A model generated the notes under the pieces. That model saw only the letters and a program-made list of their open reading frames with translations, was not told the origin of the DNA and did no database searches. From Rhodobacteraceae bacterium IMCC1909 (GTDB taxonomy: Bacteria; Pseudomonadota; Alphaproteobacteria; Rhodobacterales; Rhodobacteraceae), in assembly GCA_030704425.1 (NCBI GenBank), contig JAPDHM010000001.1:310001-374000 (forward strand): DNA of 64,000 nt. Reading direction: 5' to 3'. The position numbers and the translations under genes are program-made. Positions 49,259 through 57,418 of the stretch are shown here, piece by piece (positions within the stretch are counted from its first letter, which is position 1; each line of letters begins with the position of its first letter).

Positions 49259-49858
49259 TTATGTTTTGAAATTTTTACTAACGAGTGCATAACACGATTT
49301 TTTTAGAGAAAAGATATTCTTAATTTTAGCGAATATGCTAGCCTCTCCGTTTTCATTGGCGCTATCATTGTTTGAATTCATTCGAAAGTTCTTGATCGCC
49401 TGGAATGTTTGATTTCCCCAGAGTCCGTCGATTTTTCCTGTATAGGAGCCGTAACGTAAGCATTTTTGGACGTTTTTTCTTTCAATGTTGGATAAAGTCG
49501 CAAATTTATTCTTAATTTGATCATAAACGGAGCCTAGGTCTTCTGTAGTATCAGATTGAACTGGATAATCTAAATCTTTATTATTTTTTTGATTTAAATT
49601 ATTTTTTTTATAATTAAGCGTGTTAACTTCGTTTTGATTTGGTCCATTCTGTAAAATGCCTCCAGAATAGTAGAGTAGCATTGCATCCACATTGGTGTCG
49701 TTATTTTGGTAGACTATTTTTTGGTCTATTCCGTTGTTTTTGCATAGGTTGAAACTTTTTGCGGCTTTCGTGCAGGAAGAATTAGCTTCTGACAACGCTG
49801 GAACGAGTGCAAAGAATATTGCGGCGCAAAAACGGGTATAACTGTCAAAGAACATCAC
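49259..49858 (-). CDS. Secreted peptidoglycan-binding-domain protein
   Basis: 199 residues. Signal peptide (FCAAIFFALVPALSEANS), a low-complexity Asn/Lys middle, and a PG_binding_1-like domain: LRYGSYTGKIDGLWGNQTFQ followed by IKNF, the usual G-x-x-x-G-x-x-D-G-x-x-G-x-x-T pattern. Its signal ends in PALSEA like that of the M15 peptidase. A sigma-54 promoter lies 36 bases upstream. Likely binds murein at the flagellum or cell pole (inference). Confidence 0.78.
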   Translation of the reverse strand: MMFFDSYTRFCAAIFFALVPALSEANSSCTKAAKSFNLCKNNGIDQKIVYQNNDTNVDAMLLYYSGGILQNGPNQNEVNTLNYKKNNLNQKNNKDLDYPVQSDTTEDLGSVYDQIKNKFATLSNIERKNVQKCLRYGSYTGKIDGLWGNQTFQAIKNFRMNSNNDSANENGEASIFAKIKNIFSLKKSCYALVSKNFKT

Positions 49859-49893
49859 AATAGCTTCCTCAAAACGACCTTCTAACTAATGAC

Positions 49894-49909
49894 CGCAAAT
49901 TACGTGCCA
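49894..49909 (-). promoter_or_regulatory. Sigma-54 promoter upstream of the peptidoglycan-binding gene
   Basis: Minus strand TGGCACG-TAAT-TTGCG; every conserved base of both boxes matches. Predicted transcript start about 49883, 25 bases before the gene. Confidence 0.85.
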
Positions 49910-49982
49910 AATTTATTTAATTTTCTACATAAATGTTTTGAAAAATTGCTATTGTGTCGTAGAATGAAGCTGGCATTAGTTG

Positions 49983-50270
49983 ATGTCCAGAATATCGCGT
50001 GGGATGACTTACACAATGGATGTGATTGCAACAATAAAAATTTTAAATGGTGATTTTGACGATTGGCTAGAATTTTTCAGAAGTTATGAATTATTGCGTC
50101 ATGAATTTGTCGAAAACGAAATTATAACTCAAATATCGTCATCAATGGCTGAAGTGTCTTTCACGATAATTGATATTGATGGTTTGACCGAACTATCCGG
50201 CTCTCAACTACTGCGGGATGGTGAAGAGCGTTTAGGTATCAGCGTCGAAATTAAAGAAAAAACTGAATGA
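49983..50270 (+). CDS. Unknown small protein, possible ABM/DUF3764-like
   Basis: 95 residues from ATG 49983; ATG at codon 8 is equally possible as neither has a strong ribosome site. The sequence has a ferredoxin-like beta-alpha-beta pattern (DVIATIKILNGDFDDWLEFF, VSFTIIDIDGLTEL), vaguely like small DUF3764/ABM proteins. No known function. It precedes the FliL-like gene on the same strand. Confidence 0.5.
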   Translation: MSRISRGMTYTMDVIATIKILNGDFDDWLEFFRSYELLRHEFVENEIITQISSSMAEVSFTIIDIDGLTELSGSQLLRDGEERLGISVEIKEKTE

Positions 50271-50296
50271 AGAACTAATATAACTAAAAAACAATG

Positions 50297-50312
50297 TGGC
50301 ATGTTTTTTGCT
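50297..50312 (+). promoter_or_regulatory. Sigma-54 promoter upstream of the FliL-like gene
   Basis: TGGCATG-TTTT-TTGCT, perfect GG/GC spacing, ends 23 bases before the start codon; GGAGGGG lies between. Confidence 0.85.
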
Positions 50313-50334
50313 CGATTAGGGTTGGAGGGGTGCT

Positions 50335-50868
50335 ATGTTCTATTTACAAATATTTTTACCGGCTGGACTGGTCGTATTTTTGTTTAGTTTTGGTCATATT
50401 TTAGTTGAGAATGATTACTCTGGGGTTTATTTTATAGAGCAGTCCGAAGAGCTCATAGAAGAAGAGAATAGTGAAGCACCAAACACTACAGAAGTGAACT
50501 CTGAAAATGCGCCGGGTGATGGTAATCCGGTATTAGCCGATAAATATAATTACTTAAAAATAGAAAACGTCTTTACGGGGCGTTTATTAGATACCAAAGA
50601 ACTGTTTAGTTTTGAATTGGCAATTGCTACATATCAGACCAATGTGACCGCTGATTTTTTTATAAAAGCAATTTATGAGATAGAATCTAAATTAGTTTCT
50701 GAAGTTTCCACTATTGCCGTAGATGTTAATCACAATGATTTGGCGACGACTGAGGGGCGGAAGGTACTGACCGACAAAATACTGAAGGAGTTGAATGAAT
50801 TTTTAGTTGAAGAGGGTTTTAATCCAGATATCCACTACGCTTACATAATAAATTATAATATAATTTAA
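50335..50868 (+). CDS. FliL-like membrane protein
   Basis: 177 residues: an N-terminal membrane helix (FLPAGLVVFLFSFGHILV), an acidic linker (SEELIEEENSEAP) and a C-terminal domain. It ends like FliL: DLATTEGRKVLTDKILKELN followed by EFLVEEG and a final hydrophobic strand, matching the D-L-x-T-x-E-G-K-x-x-L pattern. FliL surrounds the flagellar stator and modulates torque. This protein lies apart from fliM/fliN-type genes, so it may be a paralogue with its own role. Driven by a sigma-54 promoter. Confidence 0.6.
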   Translation: MFYLQIFLPAGLVVFLFSFGHILVENDYSGVYFIEQSEELIEEENSEAPNTTEVNSENAPGDGNPVLADKYNYLKIENVFTGRLLDTKELFSFELAIATYQTNVTADFFIKAIYEIESKLVSEVSTIAVDVNHNDLATTEGRKVLTDKILKELNEFLVEEGFNPDIHYAYIINYNII

Positions 50869-50872
50869 TTTG

Positions 50873-50888
50873 TGGCACGGAATATGCT
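50873..50888 (+). promoter_or_regulatory. Sigma-54 promoter upstream of a 55-residue gene
   Basis: TGGCACG-GAAT-ATGCT: full -24 box and GC of the -12 box, one T changed to A. Predicted start site about 50899, at the ribosome-binding site, so the leader would be very short. Confidence 0.7.
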
Positions 50889-50909
50889 CGTATTTGTAAG
50901 GGAGGAATT

Positions 50910-51077
50910 ATGATGCAGTTTAACGAAAAAAACACCGCTACACCTATGGAGATGAAATTTGTTATTTCGTGCAGCTATTTTAATAGCTCAGACGAGTTTA
51001 CGCACAAGTCTGATTTAGTAATTAAATTAGATGAGGCAAGACCTGTAAAACAGGCTTTAGTTACTACTGCGGCGTAG
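50910..51077 (+). CDS. Small cytoplasmic protein, 55 residues
   Basis: Too short for routine calling. ATG 50910 follows AAGGGAGGAATT, a very strong ribosome site, and a sigma-54 promoter. The product begins MMQFNEKNTATPMEMKFV and ends ARPVKQALVTTAA. Not recognised. Promoter plus ribosome site make this a credible gene, perhaps a small flagellar regulator or chaperone (inference). Confidence 0.6.
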   Translation: MMQFNEKNTATPMEMKFVISCSYFNSSDEFTHKSDLVIKLDEARPVKQALVTTAA

Positions 51078-51091
51078 GTTTAATCGTGGTG

Positions 51092-51286
51092 TTATTTGTT
51101 TTTTTTCAGAAATTTGACGAAAAATGCAAGTAAAAAAAACCCGAGGGGTAGTTTCAGTATTTCGAACACAGTTAGCGTATCACGGTAGTATATTAAATTT
51201 ATAATAGCATTAATTAAAATCGCGAATGCAAGAAGCCAAACAAAAGTTAGCCGGGATCTCTCGCAAAAAGCACATTTTCGCCTCAT
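51092..51286 (-). CDS. Small membrane protein, 64 residues
   Basis: Not recognised. MRRKCAFCERSR is a basic N-terminus with a CXXC, followed by two hydrophobic helices (LTFVWLLAFAILINAIINLI and LPLGFFLLAFFVKFL) and a lysine-rich end. GGTTAGAG lies upstream at fair spacing. Convergent with the 55-residue gene. Confidence 0.5.
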   Translation of the reverse strand: MRRKCAFCERSRLTFVWLLAFAILINAIINLIYYRDTLTVFEILKLPLGFFLLAFFVKFLKKNK

Positions 51287-51346
51287 AACTCTAACCTTTT
51301 TCGTAAAAACTTGAAGTACCGAATTAAAAGTGTCTATAATTCAGCC

Positions 51347-51682
51347 ATGCTGAATTTAGATTTATACTTGCCAAATACCTCTGCCACTAAGTTGTTGGAC
51401 AAACCAACCGTCTCGGGGATTTTGAATACAAACTCATTCGGCTCGGCAGGGCAGACTATAACACCTGTGCATCGCACAGATAAATCTAAAAGTAATACCG
51501 ATTATACTTCTAGAATATTCAGTCCTTACCTTACTCCTTCTGCTATTATTGCCGAAAACAGGCAGTTAGCCCAGGGTAGTGTTTCGCCTTTCTACCAACA
51601 AAACATAGCAGCAACGAAATATTTTAACATATCCACAACGCCCAAACTGAGACCCCATCTACATACCAGTTTGATTGCCTAA
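51347..51682 (+). CDS. Unknown Ser/Thr/Asn-rich protein
   Basis: 111 residues from ATG 51347 (MLNLDLYLPNTSATKLLDKP); a TTG at 51311 would add 12. Not recognised. Low hydrophobicity and many S, T, N and Q residues, resembling exported or disordered flagellar-type proteins, but no family assigned. No clear ribosome site. Its end overlaps the convergent gene by 24 bases. May be spurious. Confidence 0.4.
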   Translation: MLNLDLYLPNTSATKLLDKPTVSGILNTNSFGSAGQTITPVHRTDKSKSNTDYTSRIFSPYLTPSAIIAENRQLAQGSVSPFYQQNIAATKYFNISTTPKLRPHLHTSLIA

Positions 51683-52165
51683 TGCTAAAATGTCAAACGC
51701 AGTTACTTCTAAATTTCCCATATCTTTGAGGATACTGCATGAGACTTGGTTGCTTAGTGACCAGCCATCTGGGCAATTATAAGCCCCACTTTGTTTTGTT
51801 CTATAAACAAAAGCTTTGAAATCCCGGTTTATTGATTTTGGTGTATAAAGCCTCTTTTTAATGCTTTGCAAAGGATCTCCCAATAGTGGTGACCAATTCC
51901 TAAGCTTTCCATTACCTTTATACACAAATTTTTCGTACTGGTAATTAAGCAGAATTACATCGGCGTTATCAATACCCGCCTCCAACATACTATGCATGAA
52001 CTCTTCTGCTGTGGTTCTAATACTTTGTGCGTTCTCATCGCTGTAATTGAGTTGTAGGAAAATAGAAACTTTGTGTGCTATTGTCTCAATTTCTAAATTT
52101 GAACTTAAATAGCGGTCGGCAACCATTGCGGAAGCTATTGAGAATACAAATTCTGGGGCGAACAT
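51659..52165 (-). CDS. Unknown protein downstream of the FliS-like gene
   Basis: 168 residues; not recognised. No signal peptide; mixed alpha/beta composition, two cysteines (YNCPDGW and VSCSILK). TAGGAAA precedes the ATG. It lies 16 bases after the FliS-like gene on the same strand, so a shared operon and flagellar role are likely (inference). Confidence 0.55.
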   Translation of the reverse strand: MFAPEFVFSIASAMVADRYLSSNLEIETIAHKVSIFLQLNYSDENAQSIRTTAEEFMHSMLEAGIDNADVILLNYQYEKFVYKGNGKLRNWSPLLGDPLQSIKKRLYTPKSINRDFKAFVYRTKQSGAYNCPDGWSLSNQVSCSILKDMGNLEVTAFDILALGNQTGM

Positions 52166-52181
52166 TAAATTTCCTACTAAG

Positions 52182-52562
52182 CTATTTGTCTCTCGAGAGT
52201 TCCCACGCTAGCAAGATTTCTTTTATAAAGAAATGGCATTTTTTTATTTCATGATTATCATTGCTTCCATTTATGCCATTTTCAATAACCTTAATCCGGC
52301 AAAATTCGTATAAGCGAAATAAACTAATTGCCAAATCGCCCTGTGATTTAAAATCTAAGCTTTTTTGTAGAAAGTATAAAGTAAGTAACGACGCCTGGAA
52401 TGCTTTTTCACGTTCCAGTGAATTCGTCGATGTTTGCAATAAGTCCAAACTTTTCTCAAGTTTATTTAAAGCGGTACTTACAACGTTGAATCCAGTATCT
52501 TCATCTGACCGTGTTTGGTTTTGTATTTCGGTGTAACTGCTAATAGCTGCGTTTGCGTTCAT
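52182..52562 (-). CDS. FliS-like flagellar export chaperone
   Basis: 126 residues from ATG 52562 (MNANAAISSYTEIQNQT) with GGAG nine bases ahead. An all-helical protein whose helix 3 and end resemble FliS, the flagellin chaperone: YFLQKSLDFKSQGDLAISLF, then RLYEFCR, and a final EILLAWELS. FliS binds the C-terminus of flagellin to prevent early polymerisation. Similarity is by pattern only. A weak GG-N10-GA site lies upstream but lacks the GC of a sigma-54 -12 box. Confidence 0.55.
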   Translation of the reverse strand: MNANAAISSYTEIQNQTRSDEDTGFNVVSTALNKLEKSLDLLQTSTNSLEREKAFQASLLTLYFLQKSLDFKSQGDLAISLFRLYEFCRIKVIENGINGSNDNHEIKKCHFFIKEILLAWELSRDK

Positions 52563-52705
52563 TATTATCTCCATCTTGGTCTACTTAACGTCGAATTTTT
52601 GGAATATGTTAGCTGGTTGTCAAAAATATGACCACCAATCAATTTTAGTGACATACAAGGATTGGTGTGTTTGTAAATTATTGTTTTTTATATATTTAAT
52701 TTCTT

Positions 52706-52721
52706 TGGCACGAGACGTGCA
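52706..52721 (+). promoter_or_regulatory. Sigma-54 promoter upstream of the gene cut by the IS3 element
   Basis: TGGCACG-AGAC-GTGCA: full -24 box and GC at -12, one T changed to G. 18 bases ahead of ATG 52740 with GGAGG between. Confidence 0.75.
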
Positions 52722-52739
52722 ATAGTGTGGCGGAGGTTG

Positions 52740-53024
52740 ATGATGACTAATTATTTAATAGATGCTGGGGATGATGACTTTAGTCAAATCATCTGTTGTG
52801 CTCTAAATAAAAGAGGCGTGGAGTGGTCTAGTTTGGGTGACGAGGTCTGTACCCAGACGCTCTCCAAAGAGAGGCATTTAATTATTTCAGATACATCCAA
52901 AGACTGCGATGTAAATTCTGATAAATTTGAGACATTTCTTCGGTTACATAAAATCACAAAAGTGGTTGTGCTTGTGGCGAATTCTGAAACTTTTGATATC
53001 AAAGTTAAGCGTAATGGTGTCTAG
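52740..53024 (+). CDS. Unknown protein, 3' end replaced by the IS3 element
   Basis: 94 codons from ATG 52740 (MMTNYLIDAGDDDFSQIICC). The stop TAG 53022-53024 is the first three bases of the IS3 terminal repeat, so the original protein may have been longer. The visible part alternates strands and helices (KVVVLVANSETFD near the end) in a way that could be a receiver-like N-terminal domain, as in FleQ-type activators, but the phosphoacceptor pattern is not convincing. Sigma-54 promoter and GGAGG upstream. Confidence 0.5.
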   Translation: MMTNYLIDAGDDDFSQIICCALNKRGVEWSSLGDEVCTQTLSKERHLIISDTSKDCDVNSDKFETFLRLHKITKVVVLVANSETFDIKVKRNGV

Positions 53025-53028
53025 CCCC

Positions 53029-53882
53029 CTAAATTCGTCCATTGATTTTTGGTTTCTCTAATAAGGTTTCTGGTACGGGTGGGCGCATGTTCAATGCATG
53101 ATGAGGTCTGATCTGGTTGTATTGCCTGAGCCAAACATTGATAGCGACCTGGGCTTGCCGTGTGGTGTGAAACCATTCGGCGTTGAGCACTTCTTTTCGC
53201 AAGGTGCCGTTAAAGCGTTCGTTGTATCCATTTTCCCAAGGGCTGCCCGGATAGATTTGCATTGGTTTGATCCCAACCTTCTTCAGCCAGTCCTGCAGAT
53301 GCGTGGCAATGAACTCGGGTCCGTTGTCAGAGCGAATAAACTCTGGCTTACCATGTTTGATCAGCAGCGGGTGCAGTGTCTCCAAAAACGTCGTTCGCAT
53401 TCATTTTGGGTCTCACTGCCACGCAGAGCGCTTCACGGGTATATTCATCTAGAACCGTGAGCATTTTATAGCTGCGCCCATTGCTAAGCTTATCGTGCAC
53501 AAAGTCGATCGCCCAAATATGGTTGGGGTGTGTGGGCCGCAGCCTGATGATGGAGCTGTCTTTATGATAAAGCCGTTTGCGCTTGTTGTGCCGGCGCGGC
53601 AGCTGCAAACCTTCTTCGTTCCATAAGCGCTCGATCCTCTTGTGGTTAACACGCCAGCCTTCCATGCGCAGCAGAGCTGTGACTTTCCTATAGCCATACC
53701 ACCCATATTGCTTGGCCAGCCGGATCATCGCCAAGCGAAGTTCGTTGTCATCTGTGGGTTGGGCTTGATAGCGCAGAGTTGAGCGGGCTACATCCAGAAC
53801 AGCGCAAGCACGCCGCTCAGAAATATCCAGCTTTTGACGCGTATGAATAACAGCCTGACGAAGCTGAGCCCGCGTCAGGCCC
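53029..53882 (-). pseudogene. IS3-family OrfB (DDE transposase) with a frameshift
   Basis: The integrase-type catalytic core is read in two frames. Upstream part: GWYGYRKVTALLRMEGWRVN, THPNHIWAIDFVHDKLSNG and LDEYTREALCV. Downstream part: SDNGPEFIATHLQDWLKKVG, SPWENGYNERFNGTLRKEVL. The break is a run of five T residues (minus strand GACGTTTTTGGAG, near 53392); four T residues would restore DVLETLHPLL. D, D and E of the active site survive in separate pieces, so the enzyme is probably dead unless the run slips. Confidence 0.85.
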
Positions 53883-54162
53883 GCGGCTTTAGATGATCAA
53901 GGCTCTCCTTCAGGATCACCTTGTCTAACTGCAAGTCAGCGACGATCTTCTTCAAGCGCTCGTTTTCTTTCTTGAGCGATTTCATCTCAGAAACCTGCGA
54001 ACGAGAAAGGCCTCCAAACTTCTTACGCCAGTAATAATAACTCTTATCTGAAATCCCAGCTTTGCGACACGAACTCACAACGTCCAAACCATCGTGCAAA
54101 TGAACATCAATCTCGCGCAATAACTTCAACACATCTTCATCAGAATAACGCTTTCGAGCCAT
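53875..54162 (-). CDS. IS3-family OrfA (helix-turn-helix)
   Basis: 95 residues: MARKRYSDEDVLKLLREIDV then GISDKSYYYWRKKFGG (HTH) and a leucine-zipper-like coil (MKSLKKENERLKKIVADLQL). It overlaps the start of orfB, where a programmed -1 shift normally makes the full transposase. Confidence 0.9.
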   Translation of the reverse strand: MARKRYSDEDVLKLLREIDVHLHDGLDVVSSCRKAGISDKSYYYWRKKFGGLSRSQVSEMKSLKKENERLKKIVADLQLDKVILKESLDHLKPRA

Positions 54163-54213
54163 GTTTCCTTACTCCCTTTGCCAAAATATACTGGCACAGT
54201 TCTAGGGGGCTAA

Positions 54214-56115
54214 GACAATTTCTCTTCTTTTCCAAATTTATTACTATTAGCAACAGTCTTGAGGCTAGGTTTAAACGTAGCCTCAACAAGGATAGTTTTG
54301 TCAGAGGGTCATAATGGGGCTGATGCGGCCGGTAAAGTTATCCAGGCTTTTGGAGAGTTCATTGTGGCGGGCAATTATGCTGTTGGCCTGTTTGTATTTG
54401 CTATTCTGGTTATCATTAACCTAGTGGTGATCACAAAAGGTGCTGGGAGGGTGTCCGAAGTTTCAGCAAGGTTCACGCTTGATGCAATGCCAGGAAAACA
54501 AATGGCGATTGATGCTGATCTAAATGCTGGAGTCCTGACTCCAGAAGAAGCGACAGATCGTAGGGCTGATGTATCGAAAGAGGCAGATTTTTACGGCTCA
54601 ATGGACGGCGCCTCAAAGTTTGTAAAAGGCGATGCAATTGCCGGTATACTGATCTTAGCAATTAATGTGATTGGTGGCCTGATAATTGGAATTGCTCAAC
54701 ACGACTTGAACGTTACCCAAGCAGCGGAATTTTATGTTCTGCTTTCAATAGGAGACGGACTGGTAGCACAAATCCCGTCATTGTTACTTTCGATAGCGAC
54801 AGCCATTATAGTCACGCGTGTGTCTTCGTCAGAAAACATGTCGGAACACATAAAACGTCAGGTGAACCTTTCGGCGGCTTGGCTACCGACTTCTTTGGTA
54901 ATGCTTGCATTAGGTTTGGTACCAGGTATGCCTAATATCCTTTTTATTGGCTTCGCTGCAATCACTGGAATTCTTGCGTGGAATTCTCGAAGAAATGAAG
55001 TTTCTGCATTATCCGGTGAAGTGATTGCCGAAGGCGGCGAGGATTTAACGGAAGAGGTCGAATTTGGATTAGTAGATGTAAAAGATGCATCAAAGATTTC
55101 TGTCAACATTGGTTATGGGCTGGTACCGCTAGTGGATGAAGGAAAAGCAGATAATTTGGTCCCTAAAGTTACTCGCTTGAGGAAGGAAATTTCTAAGGCA
55201 CTGGGGTTCATCGTTCCGGGGGTGCGAATTCGTGATGATCTAAATTTAGAGGCGTCTCAGTATCAGATAAAGATTGGCCAAAAAATTGTGGCGGATGACC
55301 TTATTTATGCGGATAAAAAATTAGCAATAGCCAGCGACAGTACTAACCTCGAGTTATCTGGTTTAAAAGTTAAGGAGCCAGCTTTTGGTGTTGATGCTTA
55401 TTGGATTGATAAAGAACTTCAGGCCGATGCCGAAGCCAAAGGCTATGTGATTGTTGAGCCTGATGATGTTTTAACAACGCACCTGAGCCAGATTGTTAAT
55501 AGTTATGCATCAGATTTGTTGGGCCAAGAAGAAGTCCAAGAATTATTGGATAATCTGAAGGTATCATATCCTAATTTAGTGGATACAGTAGTTCCAAAAG
55601 TGATGCCCCTTAATCAGGTAACTTCAGTCATGAAGTGCATACTTGAGGAAGGCGTACCAATATCTGATCTGAGATTAATTCTTGAAAGCTTAAGCTCAAT
55701 GAATATCCAGAAGATGGATAGTGATGACATAGCTGAGCGCATCCGCCCTAAGTTGGTGCCGCTGCTAATTCAAAAACTTTTGAAATTCAAGGATACTATT
55801 CCGTTAATCACGTTTTCTCCTGAACTTGAACAAATGATTTTGACCACTGTACGGCAAAATCCTGACGAAAAAATGCTTCTTATCGAGGGAACACTTGCTA
55901 AAAAAATACTTTCGAACCTTAATGAGGCATCGGAACAGTTCAATAGCGAAGGCAAGCCTGTATTTCTTATTGTTGCGCCGCAAATTCGTAAGCATGTGGC
56001 GAGGTTTGTGAGATCCCAGTTGCCGTCAATAAATGTTTTGAGCTTCCTAGAATTGCCTGAGGACCGGAGTGTAGAAATAGCGTTCACAGTTGGAGGTTTA
56101 GATGCAATTGAGTAA
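54214..56115 (+). pseudogene. flhA: FlhA, flagellar export gate protein, 5' end removed by the IS3 element
   Basis: FlhA forms the nonameric ring of the flagellar type III export apparatus. The frame is in phase from the IS border: DNFSSFP, LLLLATVLRLGLNVASTR and SEGHNGADAAGKVI match FlhA from about residue 60 on; the first one or two membrane helices are missing. The FHIPEP-type loop is present (VSEVSARFTLDAMPGKQMAI), as are later helices and the cytoplasmic domain to the end (EIAFTVGGLDAIE). The first plausible start codon in frame is TTG 54259, which would give a 618-residue protein lacking the N-terminal helix. Probably non-functional. Confidence 0.88.
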
Positions 56116-56145
56116 AGGAAATGTTATTATGTTGGAGTGTTTCTT

Positions 56146-57414
56146 ATGCCAGAACTGAAAATTACTGCTGTTGATACGTCGCTAGCAATGGACGAAGTGG
56201 AAAAGAAGCTTGGGCCTGATGCACTTATTTTGTCCACTACACGTCGCGATGGGATGATAGAGATATTGGCTACAAATGAGCCAGAGCAAATAGACGCTGC
56301 GAACTTAAAAGCAAAAGAAAAGGCGATGGCGCGTCGGGAAAGTACGTTATTGTCTAAAGAGCAAATAGATGCTGCGAAATTAAAAGCAAAAGAAAAGGCG
56401 ACGGCGCGTCGGGAAAGTCCGTTATTATCTGAACTGCCTGCGAGTAACACTGCTGAAAAATTCTCTGAACTCGTTGATGCCGAAGTATCTAAATATGAGA
56501 ATAAATCAGATAACCAACAGCCAATTGTTTCTATTGATCCAAACCGGTCTGCACTAAGTGATAACAGGTCTGAAAAATCAGATCTTGCTATTGCGTTCGA
56601 ACAAAAGCTTAGTGAACTACAGTTTTTGGTGGATGGAACGATCGCTCTTGATCAGCAAAGCGGCACATCATTATCAATTAATGCAAGAATGAAAATGCTT
56701 GGCTTCAGTAATAGAACTACAACTAACCTGATAGACAAAAACGAGCCAAATCTTGAATTACATGACTTGATGCGTCAATTCACCAGGCAAATTGTCCAAG
56801 GGAAAAGTAAAGATTTTGATGCAAGCCAAATTATTTTGGTTTGTGGTTCTGAGCGATCTGGAAAAACTTTATTATCTAAAAAACTCTCTAAATTTCTGCC
56901 AACGCATACAGCTGCACAGAATAGTACGCTTATTTTACAAAATAATAGGGTCATTTCCGACCCTCTTTCAGGTGACTTGAATTCTTTGTTTAAATCTAAT
57001 TCCGATGCAAACGTAACTTCACTGTTTAGGAAAAGGCAAGATATTGTCTTAGACGGTAGTAGGTTAATAGTGGATTATGAGGGTCCGATGGATGTTTTGA
57101 ATTCAGTTATAATGAGGTTAGAATCTCTGGAACATAAGCCTAAGGTGAGCGTGATATATGCACTTGAAGTAGGAAAAAGTTATAATGCAGTACGACAAGC
57201 TTTAGAAATTCCGCAAATACCTAACCTGAGTGTAGCGCTCACAAAAATGGATTTGCTTGAAGTTTCAATTTCTGAACTGTCGGCGCTCTATGATTTAGGA
57301 AGAAAAATTCAATTTTTCTCTGGTTTGAAGATTTTGGAGGATGGCCTTGATTTTGCGAAAATTTCTGTTGTCGAGGATTTTTTGCTGAACATTGTCGAAC
57401 AGGAAGGTTTATAA
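56146..57414 (+). CDS. flhF: FlhF-like SRP-type GTPase with degenerate motifs
   Basis: 422 residues from ATG 56146 (GGAG eight bases ahead). FlhF places polar flagella. The N-terminal B-domain signature is ELKITAVDTSLAMDEVEKKL then GPDALILSTTRRDGMIEILA. Residues 47-96 are a tandem duplication. In the G domain, the P-loop GSERSGKT (234-241) and TKMD (366-369) remain, but the DTAG-type motif reads VDYEG, and the usual GPTGVGKTTT is altered. Position between flhA and flhG confirms identity. It may have lost or changed GTP hydrolysis. Confidence 0.82.
   Translation: MPELKITAVDTSLAMDEVEKKLGPDALILSTTRRDGMIEILATNEPEQIDAANLKAKEKAMARRESTLLSKEQIDAAKLKAKEKATARRESPLLSELPASNTAEKFSELVDAEVSKYENKSDNQQPIVSIDPNRSALSDNRSEKSDLAIAFEQKLSELQFLVDGTIALDQQSGTSLSINARMKMLGFSNRTTTNLIDKNEPNLELHDLMRQFTRQIVQGKSKDFDASQIILVCGSERSGKTLLSKKLSKFLPTHTAAQNSTLILQNNRVISDPLSGDLNSLFKSNSDANVTSLFRKRQDIVLDGSRLIVDYEGPMDVLNSVIMRLESLEHKPKVSVIYALEVGKSYNAVRQALEIPQIPNLSVALTKMDLLEVSISELSALYDLGRKIQFFSGLKILEDGLDFAKISVVEDFLLNIVEQEGL
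56284..56433 (+). repeat. 75-bp tandem duplication inside flhF
   Basis: Two adjacent 75-base copies (56284-56358 and 56359-56433) encode EQIDAANLKAKEKAMARRES and EQIDAAKLKAKEKATARRES plus five residues each. About nine in ten bases match, several differences being silent, so the duplication is not brand new. It keeps the frame and extends a basic helical linker. Confidence 0.9.
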
Positions 57415-57418
57415 CCCA

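Larger units (their letters stand above)
53022..54212 (-). mobile_element. IS3-family insertion sequence, about 1.19 kb
   Basis: Ends with TAGCCCCCTA (53022-53031) and its inverted copy TAGGGGGCTA (54203-54212). Contains orfA and orfB on the minus strand. No 3-4 bp target duplication: the bases outside (GTC and AGA) differ, though they are inverted-like (TGTC outside left, AGACA outside right). Its right end lies inside flhA, and the 5' part of flhA is not present on the left, so the insertion came with a deletion or rearrangement. Confidence 0.88.

Noticed and set aside
49940-49975. Possible sigma-54 -12 box (ATTGCT) ahead of the gene at 49983
   Set aside because: The matching -24 GG is absent.
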